64,000 bases of DNA from Brevundimonas basaltis (GTDB lineage: Bacteria; Pseudomonadota; Alphaproteobacteria; Caulobacterales; Caulobacteraceae), in contig NZ_JACHFZ010000003.1 in the NCBI RefSeq assembly GCF_014202075.1, forward strand, positions 124,001 through 188,000, read 5' to 3'. Each line of letters begins with the position of its first letter. Position 1 is the first letter of the stretch. A program made the position numbers and the translations under genes. Below, piece by piece: positions 41,698-50,991 of the stretch. Below the pieces are notes generated by a model that searched no databases, had not been told where the DNA came from, and saw nothing but the letters and a program-made list of their open reading frames with translations.

Positions 41698-42438
41698 ATG
41701 ACCGCCGTCCCCTTTTTCGCGCCCCTGATCGTCGAGGCGCGCAAGCTGAACCGGTCGCTGGCCGCCCTGCTGGCCGTGGCGGCGCCGTCGCTGATCGCCA
41801 TCTTCACCTTCTTCAACCTGCTGCGCGGCAAGGCCCCGCAGCCGTGGGACATGTGGATCGTCAGCGGCTCGGGCATCTGGGCCTTCTTCATGCTGCCGAT
41901 GAGCGTGACGGCGCTGACGGCGCTGGTGGCGCACATGGAGCACGGGCCGAAGGCGTGGGACCACCTGCGCGCCCTGCCCCTGCCCCGCTGGCGGCTGTAC
42001 GCGGCCAAGACGATCTGCGTGCTGGCGCTGGTGGCGCTGATGAGCGCGGCGGTGCTGGTCATGACCTGGGGGGCCGTGACGCTGGGGGCGGCGATCAAGC
42101 CGGCGGTGACGCCGGTCGGGGACTTCGATCTGGCGCGGTATGCGGCGATCTTCGGCAAGATGTATCTGGCCGCCCTGCTGATGATCGCCATCCAGATGTG
42201 GGTCGCGCTGCGTTACGCCAGCTTCGTGCCGGCGCTGGCGGTGGGGATCGGGGGCACCTTCTTCTCGGTGGTGGCGACGTCAGCGAAACAGGGGATTTAC
42301 TTCCCGTGGCAGATGCCGGTGAACATGCTGGCCACCGAGGCGTGGCGGGCGAACACGGCGCTGGGGCTGGGGTTCGGGTTGGGCGTCGTCGCGCTGCTGG
42401 CGGGCCTCGCCCACCTGAGCCGGCGCGAGGTGCTCTGA
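41698..42438 (+). CDS. ABC-2 type permease
   Basis: The 246-residue protein has six predicted membrane helices (about 20-40, 57-80, 100-130, 140-160, 165-185 and 220-240) and resembles ABC-2 permeases of the lantibiotic immunity type (MPMSVTALTALVAHMEHGPK, WDHLRALPLPRWRLYAAK). It starts 14 bases after the ATPase gene, so the two form one exporter. Confidence 0.85.
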   Translation: MTAVPFFAPLIVEARKLNRSLAALLAVAAPSLIAIFTFFNLLRGKAPQPWDMWIVSGSGIWAFFMLPMSVTALTALVAHMEHGPKAWDHLRALPLPRWRLYAAKTICVLALVALMSAAVLVMTWGAVTLGAAIKPAVTPVGDFDLARYAAIFGKMYLAALLMIAIQMWVALRYASFVPALAVGIGGTFFSVVATSAKQGIYFPWQMPVNMLATEAWRANTALGLGFGLGVVALLAGLAHLSRREVL

Positions 42439-42599
42439 GGGCGCGCGGTCCTCGCGCATCAGCAGGGCGAGGACCGCGCCTCCGGTCATCAGGACGATCA
42501 TGGCCGACTCCTGCAAATGCGAACTGTTCTCGGGTTTGCGCAGTCAGGCGCCCCATGGCAAGCCCTGAATGTCGGTGGCGATCGACAGGAGCATCACCC

Positions 42600-42938
42600 A
42601 TGCGTGAAGACGGCAAGCTGGACTATCTCGAACTGCCGGGCGGCGACCTACCTGCGACCAAGGCCTTCTACGGCAAGGCCTTCGGCTGGACCTTCATCGA
42701 CTACGGGCCGGAGTATGCGTCGTTCGACGCGGGGCTGAACGGCGGTTTCGACGCCCAGGCCGAGGCGACGCGGACACCCCTGCCGGTGCTGTTCGCCCGC
42801 GATCTGGAAGCCATGCAGGCGAAGGTCGAGGCGGCGGGCGGGACGATCGTCAAGCCGGTGTTCGCCTTCCCGGGCGGGCGGCGCTTCCACTTCCGCGACC
42901 CGGCCGGCAACGAGCTGGCGGTGTGGTCGGAGACCTGA
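42600..42938 (+). CDS. VOC-family (glyoxalase-like) protein
   Basis: I start at ATG 42600 (MREDGKLDYLELPGGDLPAT, 112 aa), with AGGAG upstream. The longer frame in the ABC genes is a shadow. It is one VOC domain with KAFYGKAFGWTF, the conserved PGGRRFHFRDPAGNELAVW end and metal-ligand positions typical of the superfamily. The reaction is unknown. The gap before it (42439-42599) shows nothing. Confidence 0.88.
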   Translation: MREDGKLDYLELPGGDLPATKAFYGKAFGWTFIDYGPEYASFDAGLNGGFDAQAEATRTPLPVLFARDLEAMQAKVEAAGGTIVKPVFAFPGGRRFHFRDPAGNELAVWSET

Positions 42939-42942
42939 CCGG

Positions 42943-43812
42943 CTAGCGCACGTCCACCGACTGGGCGATGCGTTCGGCCAGGGCCCGGTCGGCGCCCTCG
43001 AGGCTCATGGTCCAGACGTGGATTTCGCGCGGGGTGACCCCCTCGCGCTGGAACAGATGCTCGCGGGCGTGGCGGGCGCCGTTCTCGGTCGAGACCACCG
43101 AGGCGCGGCCGCCGGCCTCGACCATCTCGCCGCTGTAGATCGGAAACTGCGAGGCGGGGCCGGCGTAGACCATGGCGAACGACTGGTCGCCGCGGCGGAT
43201 CGTATAGATCCTGAAGTCCGGACCGGGGCGGCCGGTGACCAGCTCGAAGCCCGGCGGGAGCTCGACCGTGAACGGCAGGGTGGCGCGGGCGGCGGCGTCA
43301 AGCACGGTGACGGCAGGGACCGACGGCGGCGGGGGCGAGGGCGCAGGCCCAGCGGTGGGCGCGGTCGTGGAGACAGGCGGCCGGAGCGTCTCGCGCGGGA
43401 CGCTGACGGGGGGCTCCGTGATCGCCGGGGCGGGGATCGCATTTCCCGGTGGCGTGATGGGGGCCGTGCGCGGGGGCGGCGACGGGGTGACGGGTATCGG
43501 GACCACCCGCGACGGCTGTGTTTCTGGCGGCGCCACGAACGGCTCGGCAAACCTGAACCGCTCGCTGTCAGGACCCGGCGTCGCGGCAGGAGGCGAGGTG
43601 ACGGTCGGAGCCGGATTCGGGGCCGGGGCTGCAGGCTCGGGCGCGGGGGCGGGCTCGGGCGCGGGCGTCGGCCCGGGGGTCGGCTCGGGTGCCAGGTACT
43701 GGGCCGGACGGGGCGGGCCGCTGTTGAGGCTGCTGGTGATGTCGGCGCCGGGCGGCGGCGTCTGGGGCGCGGCGAGGAGCAGGGCGGCGGCGGATGCAGC
43801 GGTGATCAACAT
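42943..43812 (-). CDS. Pro-rich secreted or envelope protein of unknown function
   Basis: The 289-residue protein begins with a hydrophobic Ala/Leu stretch (MLITAASAAALLLAAP) that could be a signal. About 150 residues of Pro/Ala/Thr-rich linker follow (PEP, PAP and TPGP repeats). The C-terminal domain (about 185-289: FTVELPPGFELVTGRPGPDF, MVYAGPASQFPIYSG) is compact and unrecognised. It is the last gene downstream of the cio operon on the same strand and may be unrelated to it. Confidence 0.7.
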   Translation of the reverse strand: MLITAASAAALLLAAPQTPPPGADITSSLNSGPPRPAQYLAPEPTPGPTPAPEPAPAPEPAAPAPNPAPTVTSPPAATPGPDSERFRFAEPFVAPPETQPSRVVPIPVTPSPPPRTAPITPPGNAIPAPAITEPPVSVPRETLRPPVSTTAPTAGPAPSPPPPSVPAVTVLDAAARATLPFTVELPPGFELVTGRPGPDFRIYTIRRGDQSFAMVYAGPASQFPIYSGEMVEAGGRASVVSTENGARHAREHLFQREGVTPREIHVWTMSLEGADRALAERIAQSVDVR

Positions 43813-43830
43813 GGGGTCGACTGTCGCGCC

Positions 43831-43977
43831 TCAGCCCATGAACGGCAAGGCCCTGAGCGCATAGGCCACCGCCGCCGTCACAGAGGAGGCGGCGACGGCG
43901 AGAGCCGCGAACCAGGCGAGCCGCTTCCACAGGGGACCGGAGGCCTCGCCCGGCTCGGGGGGCGGTTCGATCCTAAT
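43831..43977 (-). CDS. DUF2474 small membrane protein of the bd-type oxidase, non-ATG start
   Basis: A frame encoding IRIEPPPEPGEASG, PLWKRLAWFAALAVAASS and AYALRALPFMG lies directly after cioB. PLWKRLAWF plus one membrane helix is the DUF2474 pattern, a small protein of CioAB-type oxidases. No ATG, GTG or TTG is in frame at the right place. The most likely start is ATT at 43975-43977, overlapping the cioB stop (CATTAGG); the CTG at the PLW motif is another option. Length is 48 residues. The coding call is secure by pattern, the start is not. Confidence 0.7.
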   Translation of the reverse strand: MRIEPPPEPGEASGPLWKRLAWFAALAVAASSVTAAVAYALRALPFMG

Positions 43978-45004
43978 GATAGCCGGTCTCCGGCGTGACC
44001 TTGCCGCGGAACACCCAGTAGACCCAGGCGGTGTAGCCGAGGATCAGCGGCAGGATGAAGCCTGTGCCGACCAGCATCAGGCCGAGCGCGTTGTCCGGCG
44101 CGGCGGCTTCGCGGAAGCCGATGCCGTAGGGGACGATGTCGGGCATGAAGCTGACCGCCAGGCCGAGGTAGCCAGACAGGAAGACCGTCAGGGCGCCGAC
44201 GAACGGCCAGCGGTGCGAGCCCTTGCTCGCCATGCTGACGACCAGCAGCAGGCCGGCGAGGCCGAGGGCGGGGATGGCCAGCAGCGGCGCCAGCGCGGCC
44301 CAGTCGATCGTCAGCCCCGACCCGGCCTCGAGACCCCAGCGTTCGGCGATCTGCGGATGGACGAACAGGGTGGCGAGGCTGACGGCGGCCAGCAGTACGG
44401 CGACGGCGGCGGCGCTGGTCAGGGTCCACCGCCGGGCGTCGCCATGCAGGTTGTCGGTGGTCTTCATCATCAACCAGGCGCCGCCGAGCAGGGCGTAGCC
44501 GGCGACGATGCCGGCGGCGACCAGCAGGGTGTACGGGGTCAGCCAGTCGAAGGCGCCGCCCGCGAAACGGTCGCCCTCGACCGCAACGCCCTGGATAAAG
44601 CCGCCGAGGATCAGCCCCTGCGCCGCCGCCGTCAGGGTCGAGCCGCCGGCGAACATCTGGGTCCAGAATTTTCGGCCGCGATTGCGGGCGCGGAAGCGGA
44701 ACTCGAAGGCCACGCCGCGCAGGATCAGGCCCGCCAGCATCAGCAACACCGGCAGGTAGAGGGCGGGCATCAGCACCGAATAGGCCAGCGGAAAGGCCGC
44801 CAGCAGGCCGCCGCCGCCCAGCACCAGCCAGGTCTCGTTGCCGTCCCAGACCGGAGCCACGGTGTTCATCATCACGTCCCGCTCCTCCTTCGACCGCGCG
44901 AATGGGAAGAGGATGCCGATGCCGAGGTCGAACCCGTCCAGGACGACATAGAGCAGGACGGCGACGGCGATCAGGGCGGCCCAGATCAGCGGCAGGTCAA
45001 GCAT
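43973..45004 (-). CDS. cioB: cytochrome bd-type (cyanide-insensitive) ubiquinol oxidase subunit II
   Basis: I start at ATG 45004 (MLDLPLIWAALIAVAVLLYV, 343 aa), preceded by GAGG. The frame upstream is a shadow of cioA. The pattern DGFDLGIGILFPF, MMNTVAPVWDGNETWLVLGG and FILPLILGYTAWVYWVFRGK is subunit II. It ends ETGYH. It pairs with subunit I to reduce oxygen with quinol. The start touches the cioA stop (TGATG). Confidence 0.94.
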   Translation of the reverse strand: MLDLPLIWAALIAVAVLLYVVLDGFDLGIGILFPFARSKEERDVMMNTVAPVWDGNETWLVLGGGGLLAAFPLAYSVLMPALYLPVLLMLAGLILRGVAFEFRFRARNRGRKFWTQMFAGGSTLTAAAQGLILGGFIQGVAVEGDRFAGGAFDWLTPYTLLVAAGIVAGYALLGGAWLMMKTTDNLHGDARRWTLTSAAAVAVLLAAVSLATLFVHPQIAERWGLEAGSGLTIDWAALAPLLAIPALGLAGLLLVVSMASKGSHRWPFVGALTVFLSGYLGLAVSFMPDIVPYGIGFREAAAPDNALGLMLVGTGFILPLILGYTAWVYWVFRGKVTPETGYH

Positions 45005-46416
45005 CACAGGTCCTCCCCGGGGGTCGTATCCTCGGGCGCCTTGGCCAGCGGCGAGCCGGGGGCGCGATCCTGGCGCGGCGCGGGCTCGGCCAGGGCGGCG
45101 ACCGGGCCCTCTGCCATCAGACGCAGGATGAACAGCGCGCCGGCGGTGAAGACGATGGAATAGACCACGACGTAGGCGAGCAGGCTCGTGGCCACTTCCC
45201 CCGCCGTCACCGGAGAGACCGCGTCGCGGGTGCGGAGGACGCCATAGACGACCCATGGCTGCCGGCCGACCTCGGTGACCATCCATCCCGCCAGCACGGC
45301 GATGAAGCCGGATGGGCCCATGGCCACGCAGAAGCGCAGGAACCAGCGGCTCTCGAACAGCCGGCGACGCCACAGCAGAACGGCGCCGACGCCGCCCAGC
45401 GCGATCATCAGCAGGCCGAGACCGACCATGATGCGAAAGGCGAAGAAAGGGATGGCCGGGGGCGGCTGATCCTCGCGCGGCCAGGCGTCGAGGCCCAGGA
45501 TGACCTCGTCCTTCGGCACATTCTGGATGGCGTTGCCGATGCCGGGGATCGAGACCTGCCAATGGTTCTTCTGCGCCTCGCGGTCGGGGATGCCGAACAG
45601 ATGCAGCGGCTGGTCGGCGCGGGTCTCCCAATAGCCCTCGATGGCGGCGGTCTTGGACGGCTGGAGCTTGTGCGCCACCTCGCCCGACCAGTGGCCCGCC
45701 AGCAGCTGCAGCGGGGCGACGACCGCGATCAGGCCGACGGCCATGGCCAGGGCGATGCGGCTTTCGCTCCAGCCGGTGACCGCCCGCTCCTTCAGCACGC
45801 GCCAGGCCGAGGCCGCGCCGACGACCAGACCCGTGGTGATGAAGGCGGCCAGCAGCATATGCACAAGCCGCGACGGGAAGCTGGGGTTGAAGATGACCTG
45901 CCAGTAGTCGGTCGCCTCGAACCGCCCGTCGGCCATGATCTCAAAGCCCGCCGGAGTCTGCATCCAGCTGTTGGCCGACAGGATCCAGAAGGCGGAGATG
46001 GTGGTGCCGACGGCGACCAGCACGGTGGCGAGGAAATGCAGCCGCGGGCCGACCTTCTTCCAGCCGAACAGCATGACGCCGAGGAAGGAGGCCTCGAGGA
46101 AGAAGGCGGTCAGCACCTCATAAGCCAGCAGGGGTCCGATGACCCCGCCCGTCAGGCGAATGAATTCGGACCAGTTGGTGCCCAGCTGGTAGCTGAGCAC
46201 TACGCCGGACACGACGCCCATGCCGAAGCTCAGCGCGAAGATCTTCACCCAGAACAGATAGAGGGTCTTGAAGGCGTCGCGCTTCGTCCAGAGCCACAGC
46301 CCTTCGAGCACGGCGAGGAACGCCGCCAGACCGATGGTGAAGGCGGGAAACAGGATGTGGAAGGCGATGGTGAAGGCGAACTGCAGTCGCGACAGCAGCA
46401 GAGCGTCGAATTCCAC
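45004..46416 (-). CDS. cioA: cytochrome bd-type (cyanide-insensitive) ubiquinol oxidase subunit I
   Basis: The 470-residue protein starts at a GTG (MEFDALLLSRLQFAFTIAFH) with the heme-ligand histidine in FHILFP. It has further His in RLVHMLLAAF, the quinol-binding HKLQPSKTAAIEGYWETR and GRQPWVVYGVLRTRDAVSP. The Q-loop is short, which marks the CIO type with low cyanide sensitivity. The enzyme reduces oxygen at high affinity without pumping protons. A MASE1 histidine kinase lies directly upstream on the same strand. Confidence 0.93.
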   Translation of the reverse strand: MEFDALLLSRLQFAFTIAFHILFPAFTIGLAAFLAVLEGLWLWTKRDAFKTLYLFWVKIFALSFGMGVVSGVVLSYQLGTNWSEFIRLTGGVIGPLLAYEVLTAFFLEASFLGVMLFGWKKVGPRLHFLATVLVAVGTTISAFWILSANSWMQTPAGFEIMADGRFEATDYWQVIFNPSFPSRLVHMLLAAFITTGLVVGAASAWRVLKERAVTGWSESRIALAMAVGLIAVVAPLQLLAGHWSGEVAHKLQPSKTAAIEGYWETRADQPLHLFGIPDREAQKNHWQVSIPGIGNAIQNVPKDEVILGLDAWPREDQPPPAIPFFAFRIMVGLGLLMIALGGVGAVLLWRRRLFESRWFLRFCVAMGPSGFIAVLAGWMVTEVGRQPWVVYGVLRTRDAVSPVTAGEVATSLLAYVVVYSIVFTAGALFILRLMAEGPVAALAEPAPRQDRAPGSPLAKAPEDTTPGEDL

Positions 46417-46523
46417 AGCACACCCCGGTTAATAGCCCTACGATTTGTAAGGCCATACACCCGTGGGCGGCGATCGTCCATGCGCCATCGGTCGCGCGGC
46501 GGAAGGTCGCAAAGCGTGGCGGT

Positions 46524-48221
46524 TCAGGCCGCGGGCAGTTCGACCCAGAAGGCAGCGCCTTCGCCCGGTGTCGAGACGACGCCGATCGTGCCGCCCTGCA
46601 GCTCGACCAGCCGCTTGGCGAGGGCCAGGCCGATGCCGTGACCCTCGACCGCCGAACGCTCGAGGCCGAGGCGGTTGAACGGCTCGAACAGCTGGGCCTG
46701 TTTCTCCGGCGACAGGCCGGGACCCTGATCGATCACCTCAATACGGACGCCGTCGTAGACCTTGCTGGCGCGGAACACGACCAGGCCGCCGGCACCGCCG
46801 TATTTGACCGCGTTGGAGGCGAGGTTGGAGATGACCTGGGTCAGCCGCTGGGAGTCCGCCAGGGCGATGAGGCCGTCGCCCTCGTTGATCACATGCAGGC
46901 GGATGTCCTTTGCTTCGGGGCGAAGCGCGATCGAGCGGCGGACATCCTCGAGCACGCCCGGAACGTCGGTGGGACGCAGCTCAACCTTTACAGCGCCGGA
47001 CTCGGCGCGGGCCACGTCGAGCAGGTCGTGGGCGAGCGCCTCGACCTGGCGCGCGGTCTTGACGAGCATCTCGGCCATCTCGGACTGGGTGGGGGTGATC
47101 GCACCGAGTTGGCCGGTCTTCCACAGTTCGCCGATGCCGATGACGCCGCCGACGGGGCTCTTGATCTCATGGGCGACATTGGCCAGCAGGCGGGACTTGG
47201 CCTCCGAAGCCCGTTCTGCACGCGCCTGGCCGGCCTTGGCGCGGTCGGACAGGCGGTCCCGCTCTTCCAGCAGGGAGGCGATCAGCAGGATCGGCATGCA
47301 GCCGAACAGCACCATCAACTGGGCCAGCAAGGCCTGATCAGCGAGGTCCGGGCCGGCGGAAATGAAGGGGCCGCGCCCGAGCATGGTGCCGCCAACCGCA
47401 GTGAGGGCCACGATCACGAGGCCGGCGGACACCCCGAGAACCCGGAAGCGGGCGGCTATCAGGATCAACATCGGTATGACGACAAAGCCGACGTTCACCC
47501 GGGACTGGAAGAAGATGACGGCGCAGACCGCCAGCAGAAGGGCGAGCAGGGCGACGGCCTCGATGGCGCGGACCGGTTGGCGCAGGGCGACGATATGACG
47601 TCGAGTCAGCGACAGCCCGAAGGCGCCGATCACCGCAATGCCGAGAGCGTGTCCGAACCACCAGGTCTGGAAGGTGTACACGGGGTCGGCCCCGTTGATC
47701 ATGTAGAGGCCGCCGGCGGTGACCGCGGCGGCCGGGATCGGTGCGATCACCGCGGCGCTGAGCAGGAAGCGGCAGGCGCCCTCCACAGTGGCCAGGTTGA
47801 GGGTCGGGGCGAACCGGCGAGCCAACAGCACGGCGACCGTGATCTCCAGCATGTTGGTGACGGTGAACAGACCGGTGAGGACGTAGGAGTTCCCTGCCAG
47901 CAGTTCTCCGGCGGCGATCCCGGTGGCCAGCAGCCCGCCGAAGCAGAGATCGTACAGCGGCCCGCGGGCGTTCCGCAGCCAGACCGCGACGGCGACGCCG
48001 CCGGCGGCCCAGAGGGCGGCGACGAGACCGGCCGTGCGGGCGAACTGGATAGCCAGGACGACGAGAATCAACACCACCACGGCGGTGAAGATCGGGGCCA
48101 ACGGCTCCCGGAAGAAGGCCATCGCACTGTTGGTCGGGACCGACGGAGCGGGGCGCACGGCCCGGGCGGCCGGTGGGACCGGAGCCGGTTCGGACGTATC
48201 GAGCGCGCGGCTCATGAGCAT
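46524..48221 (-). CDS. MASE1-type membrane sensor histidine kinase, orphan
   Basis: The 565-residue protein has a MASE1-like membrane region of about eight helices (38-310), then a dimerisation helix with the phospho-acceptor His in NVAHEIKSPV (near 350). An HATPase domain follows (N box SNLASNAVKYGG, G1 IDQGPGLSPE, G2 GHGIGLALAKR). No response regulator gene is adjacent. Its placement 107 bases upstream of cioAB, same strand, suggests control of or response to respiration, but this is inference from context only. Confidence 0.9.
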   Translation of the reverse strand: MLMSRALDTSEPAPVPPAARAVRPAPSVPTNSAMAFFREPLAPIFTAVVVLILVVLAIQFARTAGLVAALWAAGGVAVAVWLRNARGPLYDLCFGGLLATGIAAGELLAGNSYVLTGLFTVTNMLEITVAVLLARRFAPTLNLATVEGACRFLLSAAVIAPIPAAAVTAGGLYMINGADPVYTFQTWWFGHALGIAVIGAFGLSLTRRHIVALRQPVRAIEAVALLALLLAVCAVIFFQSRVNVGFVVIPMLILIAARFRVLGVSAGLVIVALTAVGGTMLGRGPFISAGPDLADQALLAQLMVLFGCMPILLIASLLEERDRLSDRAKAGQARAERASEAKSRLLANVAHEIKSPVGGVIGIGELWKTGQLGAITPTQSEMAEMLVKTARQVEALAHDLLDVARAESGAVKVELRPTDVPGVLEDVRRSIALRPEAKDIRLHVINEGDGLIALADSQRLTQVISNLASNAVKYGGAGGLVVFRASKVYDGVRIEVIDQGPGLSPEKQAQLFEPFNRLGLERSAVEGHGIGLALAKRLVELQGGTIGVVSTPGEGAAFWVELPAA

Positions 48222-48289
48222 GGGAGTCCCGGGATGCGGCCTAGTCTTGCGTTATCCCTACCGGGCGGCTTCCTAATATCCCCTGAAGG

Positions 48290-48949
48290 TCAGGCGCTTT
48301 CGGTCAGCGCGAGATTGAAATCGCGGACGGCGGCGGCCGGCCCGTCGACGTGGTTCCAGACCGCCCCGCAGACCGCCACGAAATCGGCTCCGGCGCGAGC
48401 GAGGCCCCCGGCGTTGGCGGGCGTGATCCCGCCGATAGCGACGCAGGGAACCTCGACCGTTTCCTGCCAGATCGACAGGATCTCCGGGTCGGGGCGATGA
48501 CGGGTGTCCTTGGTCGTCGTGGGAAAGAAGGCCCCAAAGGCAACGTAGTCGGCGCCGGCCTCGGCCGCATCCATGGCCAGTTCCCGGCTGTCATGGCAGG
48601 TCACGCCGATCATGGCGTCAGGGCCCATGAGCCGCCGGGCCTCGGCCAGGGCGGCGTCCTCCTGGCCCAGATGCACCCCGTCGCAGCCGGAGCGGCGGGC
48701 GAGATCGGGCCGGTCGTTGAGGATGACGGCCACGCCACGGGCGCGGGCGACGGGCGCGATGGCCTCGATCGCGGCCAGGACGACGGCGTCGTCGGCCGGC
48801 TTGAGCCGGATCTGCACAGCCGCCACGTCCCCGGCGGCGAGGGCGGCGTCCAGTTCGCGCGTGAACGCCTCGAGGTCGGCGATCGCCGGCGGGGTGATCA
48901 GGTATAGCCGGCAGGGCGGGCGCGGCGGGACGTCGGGTTCTCTGGCCAT
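48290..48949 (-). CDS. thiE: thiamine phosphate synthase
   Basis: I start at ATG 48949 ([20 protein letters not shown], 219 aa). The TIM-barrel pattern [47 protein letters not shown] and [12 protein letters not shown] is ThiE. It joins the thiazole and pyrimidine parts of thiamine. The [17 protein letters not shown] segment is the phosphate site. No other thiamine gene is near, so it is a stand-alone copy. No strong ribosome site is seen. Confidence 0.9.
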   Translation of the reverse strand: MAREPDVPPRPPCRLYLITPPAIADLEAFTRELDAALAAGDVAAVQIRLKPADDAVVLAAIEAIAPVARARGVAVILNDRPDLARRSGCDGVHLGQEDAALAEARRLMGPDAMIGVTCHDSRELAMDAAEAGADYVAFGAFFPTTTKDTRHRPDPEILSIWQETVEVPCVAIGGITPANAGGLARAGADFVAVCGAVWNHVDGPAAAVRDFNLALTESA

Positions 48950-49080
48950 GCGAGGGAAGTGCGGCGGCGCGCCGCGCGCGTCAATCCCGCCGCAGTCGTT
49001 GGCGGGCGTGCGAACGACTTGCATTCGCCGGGCCGGAACTGTTATAGAGAACCATTCGCAATCTCTCGCGGGTTGGCTCC

Positions 49081-49266
49081 TTGTACGTCTGTAACTGCAA
49101 CGGTCTTCGCAAGCGTGACGTCGCCTCGGCCATCGAGGCGGGCGCGACGCGGCCGCGCGACGTGTTCCTGCGCCACCAGTGCGCGGCGCAATGCGCCAAA
49201 TGCGTCTGCGAAATGCGCGAGATGATCCAGGAAAGCCGTCAGGCCTTCGCCCTCGCTGCTGAGTAG
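49081..49266 (+). CDS. bfd: bacterioferritin-associated ferredoxin (Bfd-like)
   Basis: The 61-residue protein starts at a TTG ([20 protein letters not shown]) because no ATG fits. The four cysteines, Cys4 and Cys6 (CNC) and Cys39/Cys42 (CAKC), bind a [2Fe-2S] cluster as in Bfd. It passes electrons to bacterioferritin to release stored iron. The bfr gene follows after 152 bases. The region upstream has an AGAGA/TCTCT pair around ATTCGCAA, perhaps an iron-regulator site. Confidence 0.9.
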   Translation: MYVCNCNGLRKRDVASAIEAGATRPRDVFLRHQCAAQCAKCVCEMREMIQESRQAFALAAE

Positions 49267-49321
49267 CATTCGCAGTCCTTGCTGCGGGCGATTTTTACTC
49301 GCAATTTCAATGTAGTGATAA

Positions 49322-49348
49322 GTGTTCGCAAGTGAACACAAGGTGTTC
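49322..49348. promoter_or_regulatory. three-half-site palindrome upstream of bfr
   Basis: GTGTTC (49322-49327), GAACAC (49334-49339) and GTGTTC (49343-49348) form two overlapping inverted repeats with 6-base and 3-base gaps. They lie 70 bases before the bfr ATG. TTCGCAA recurs at 49055, 49325 and, less exactly, 49268 and 49309. This looks like the operator of an iron-responsive or redox regulator; the protein is unknown. Confidence 0.45.
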
Positions 49349-49418
49349 GCGCGTGGTATGAAGGGGTTCTCCCCGCGGCGATTCCAACGGTCTTGCCGCC
49401 CGACTTGAGGACACGGCC

Positions 49419-49919
49419 ATGAAGGGCGACCCCGCGATCATCCGGACGCTGAACGCGATCCTGACCAACGAACTGACGGCGGTGAACCAGTATTTCCTGC
49501 ACGCCCGGATGTTCGAGAGCTGGGGGCTGAAACACCTCGGCCAGATCATCTACGACGAGTCGATCGGCGAGATGAAACACGCCGACATGCTGATCAAGCG
49601 CATCCTGTTCCTCGACGGCCTGCCCAATCTGCAAGATCTGCACAAGCTGAAGATCGGCGAGAGCGCGATCGAATGCCTCGGCGCCGATCTGGCCCTGGAA
49701 ATGGACTCGCGCACCGTGGTCGTCGCCGCCGTGGCCCAGTTCGAGACGGCCAAGGACTATGTCAGCCGCGATCTGGTGATGCGCATCCTCGGCGACACCG
49801 AGGAGCACATCGACTTCCTCGAGGCGCAGCAGAAGCTGATCGAACAGCTGGGCGAGCAGAACTATCTGCAGTCGGCCATGACCGAGATCGCCCCGGACAA
49901 GAGCGCGACGGGGAACTAG
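49419..49919 (+). CDS. bfr: bacterioferritin
   Basis: The 166-residue protein has the Bfr pattern MKGDPAIIRTLNAILTNELT, YDESIGEMKHADMLIKRILF (heme Met about 52) and GDTEEHIDFLEAQ. Ferroxidase ligands (Glu18, Glu51, His54, Glu127, His130) are in place. It stores iron as a 24-mer with b-type heme at dimer faces. It is next to bfd. Its stop overlaps the stop of the convergent CPBP gene by four bases. Confidence 0.95.
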   Translation: MKGDPAIIRTLNAILTNELTAVNQYFLHARMFESWGLKHLGQIIYDESIGEMKHADMLIKRILFLDGLPNLQDLHKLKIGESAIECLGADLALEMDSRTVVVAAVAQFETAKDYVSRDLVMRILGDTEEHIDFLEAQQKLIEQLGEQNYLQSAMTEIAPDKSATGN

Positions 49920-50794
49920 AAGCCGCTAGCCAGCATACCGCCCGTGTTGAAAAGCGCATGGGTCGCCGCGATGAGGACGATGGAACCTGTCCGGAGCCAA
50001 ATCACGCCGAGGAACAGACCCGTCAGGGTCTGGATCAGAAACTGCGGCGCATATTCGTGGGCGATCAGTTGAATCATCGTCCAATCGCCCGCCGCGACAG
50101 ATTGCGCCATTTCCCCGGGGACATGCGTCAAACCGAATGCGACGCTGGACAGAAACACGGCTTGTAGCCGCGATCCGGTCCGGTCCAGGAGCGCCGTCAG
50201 CAACAGAACCCGGAAGATAACCTCTTCAGCGGTCGCACCGACGATCACGGCGCCTAGGCTGACGATCACGCTTTCGTCCCATGGAATCCTCGATGCGGCC
50301 GGGGCGGCGGAGAAGGCCGCGTAGCTCCAGGCAGCGGCGACGCAGATCGCGACCACCCCAAACAGCAACAGCTTGAGCGGCCCGGGACGGCTTAACCGAG
50401 TGGGCCAGATCACCCATTTGAACTGCAGGAACGCCGCCGGCACCAGGGTCCAGGCCAGGAGGGAGGTCGCCCACGCGGCGCCAACGTCAAAGAGGCCCAG
50501 TCCGGCGAGGATCGAGCCGGCAGCCAGCATTACCGCTACGCCCGCGACGATCATCCACCCGATGGGGCGGACCTGATCCCGGCGGTTCGTGCTCCAGTAG
50601 ATGACAGAGCCGCCGGTTGCGACGCGCAGGGCCAGAAACAGCACGCCGAACACGACGACCGTCACGGCAAACATTGCAACATAGATCGTACCCGCGAACG
50701 CCGGATCGACGACGCCCGGCCGGGACACGAGGGTCCACCACGTCAATGCCACGAGGGCTGCGGGCAACGTTTGCGTCAGTCTGCGCGACGTCAT
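49916..50794 (-). CDS. CPBP-family intramembrane metalloprotease
   Basis: I start at ATG 50794 (MTSRRLTQTLPAALVALTWW, 292 aa). Eight membrane helices and the three CPBP motifs are visible: GATAEEVIFRVLLL (EExxxR), FGLTHV and THALFN (HxxxN). The family includes Rce1-type proteases and bacteriocin-immunity proteins. Substrate is unknown. It converges on bfr with overlapping stop codons. Confidence 0.88.
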   Translation of the reverse strand: MTSRRLTQTLPAALVALTWWTLVSRPGVVDPAFAGTIYVAMFAVTVVVFGVLFLALRVATGGSVIYWSTNRRDQVRPIGWMIVAGVAVMLAAGSILAGLGLFDVGAAWATSLLAWTLVPAAFLQFKWVIWPTRLSRPGPLKLLLFGVVAICVAAAWSYAAFSAAPAASRIPWDESVIVSLGAVIVGATAEEVIFRVLLLTALLDRTGSRLQAVFLSSVAFGLTHVPGEMAQSVAAGDWTMIQLIAHEYAPQFLIQTLTGLFLGVIWLRTGSIVLIAATHALFNTGGMLASGF

Positions 50795-50991
50795 TGGCGT
50801 CTCTGGATGTCTCGACCACGAATCGTAGCCACGATTCTGCGCAACCGGGAATAGATTTGTGCGCACCCGTCACCAATGGACGCGCGAGTCGGATTTTTGT
50901 GTCGTGAAGACGTCTGGCAGGCGAACGCTCAAATTCCGACGGAACCGCACCTATCCCTTCCCATTGTCTCCAAACAGGACAGGAGCCGACC

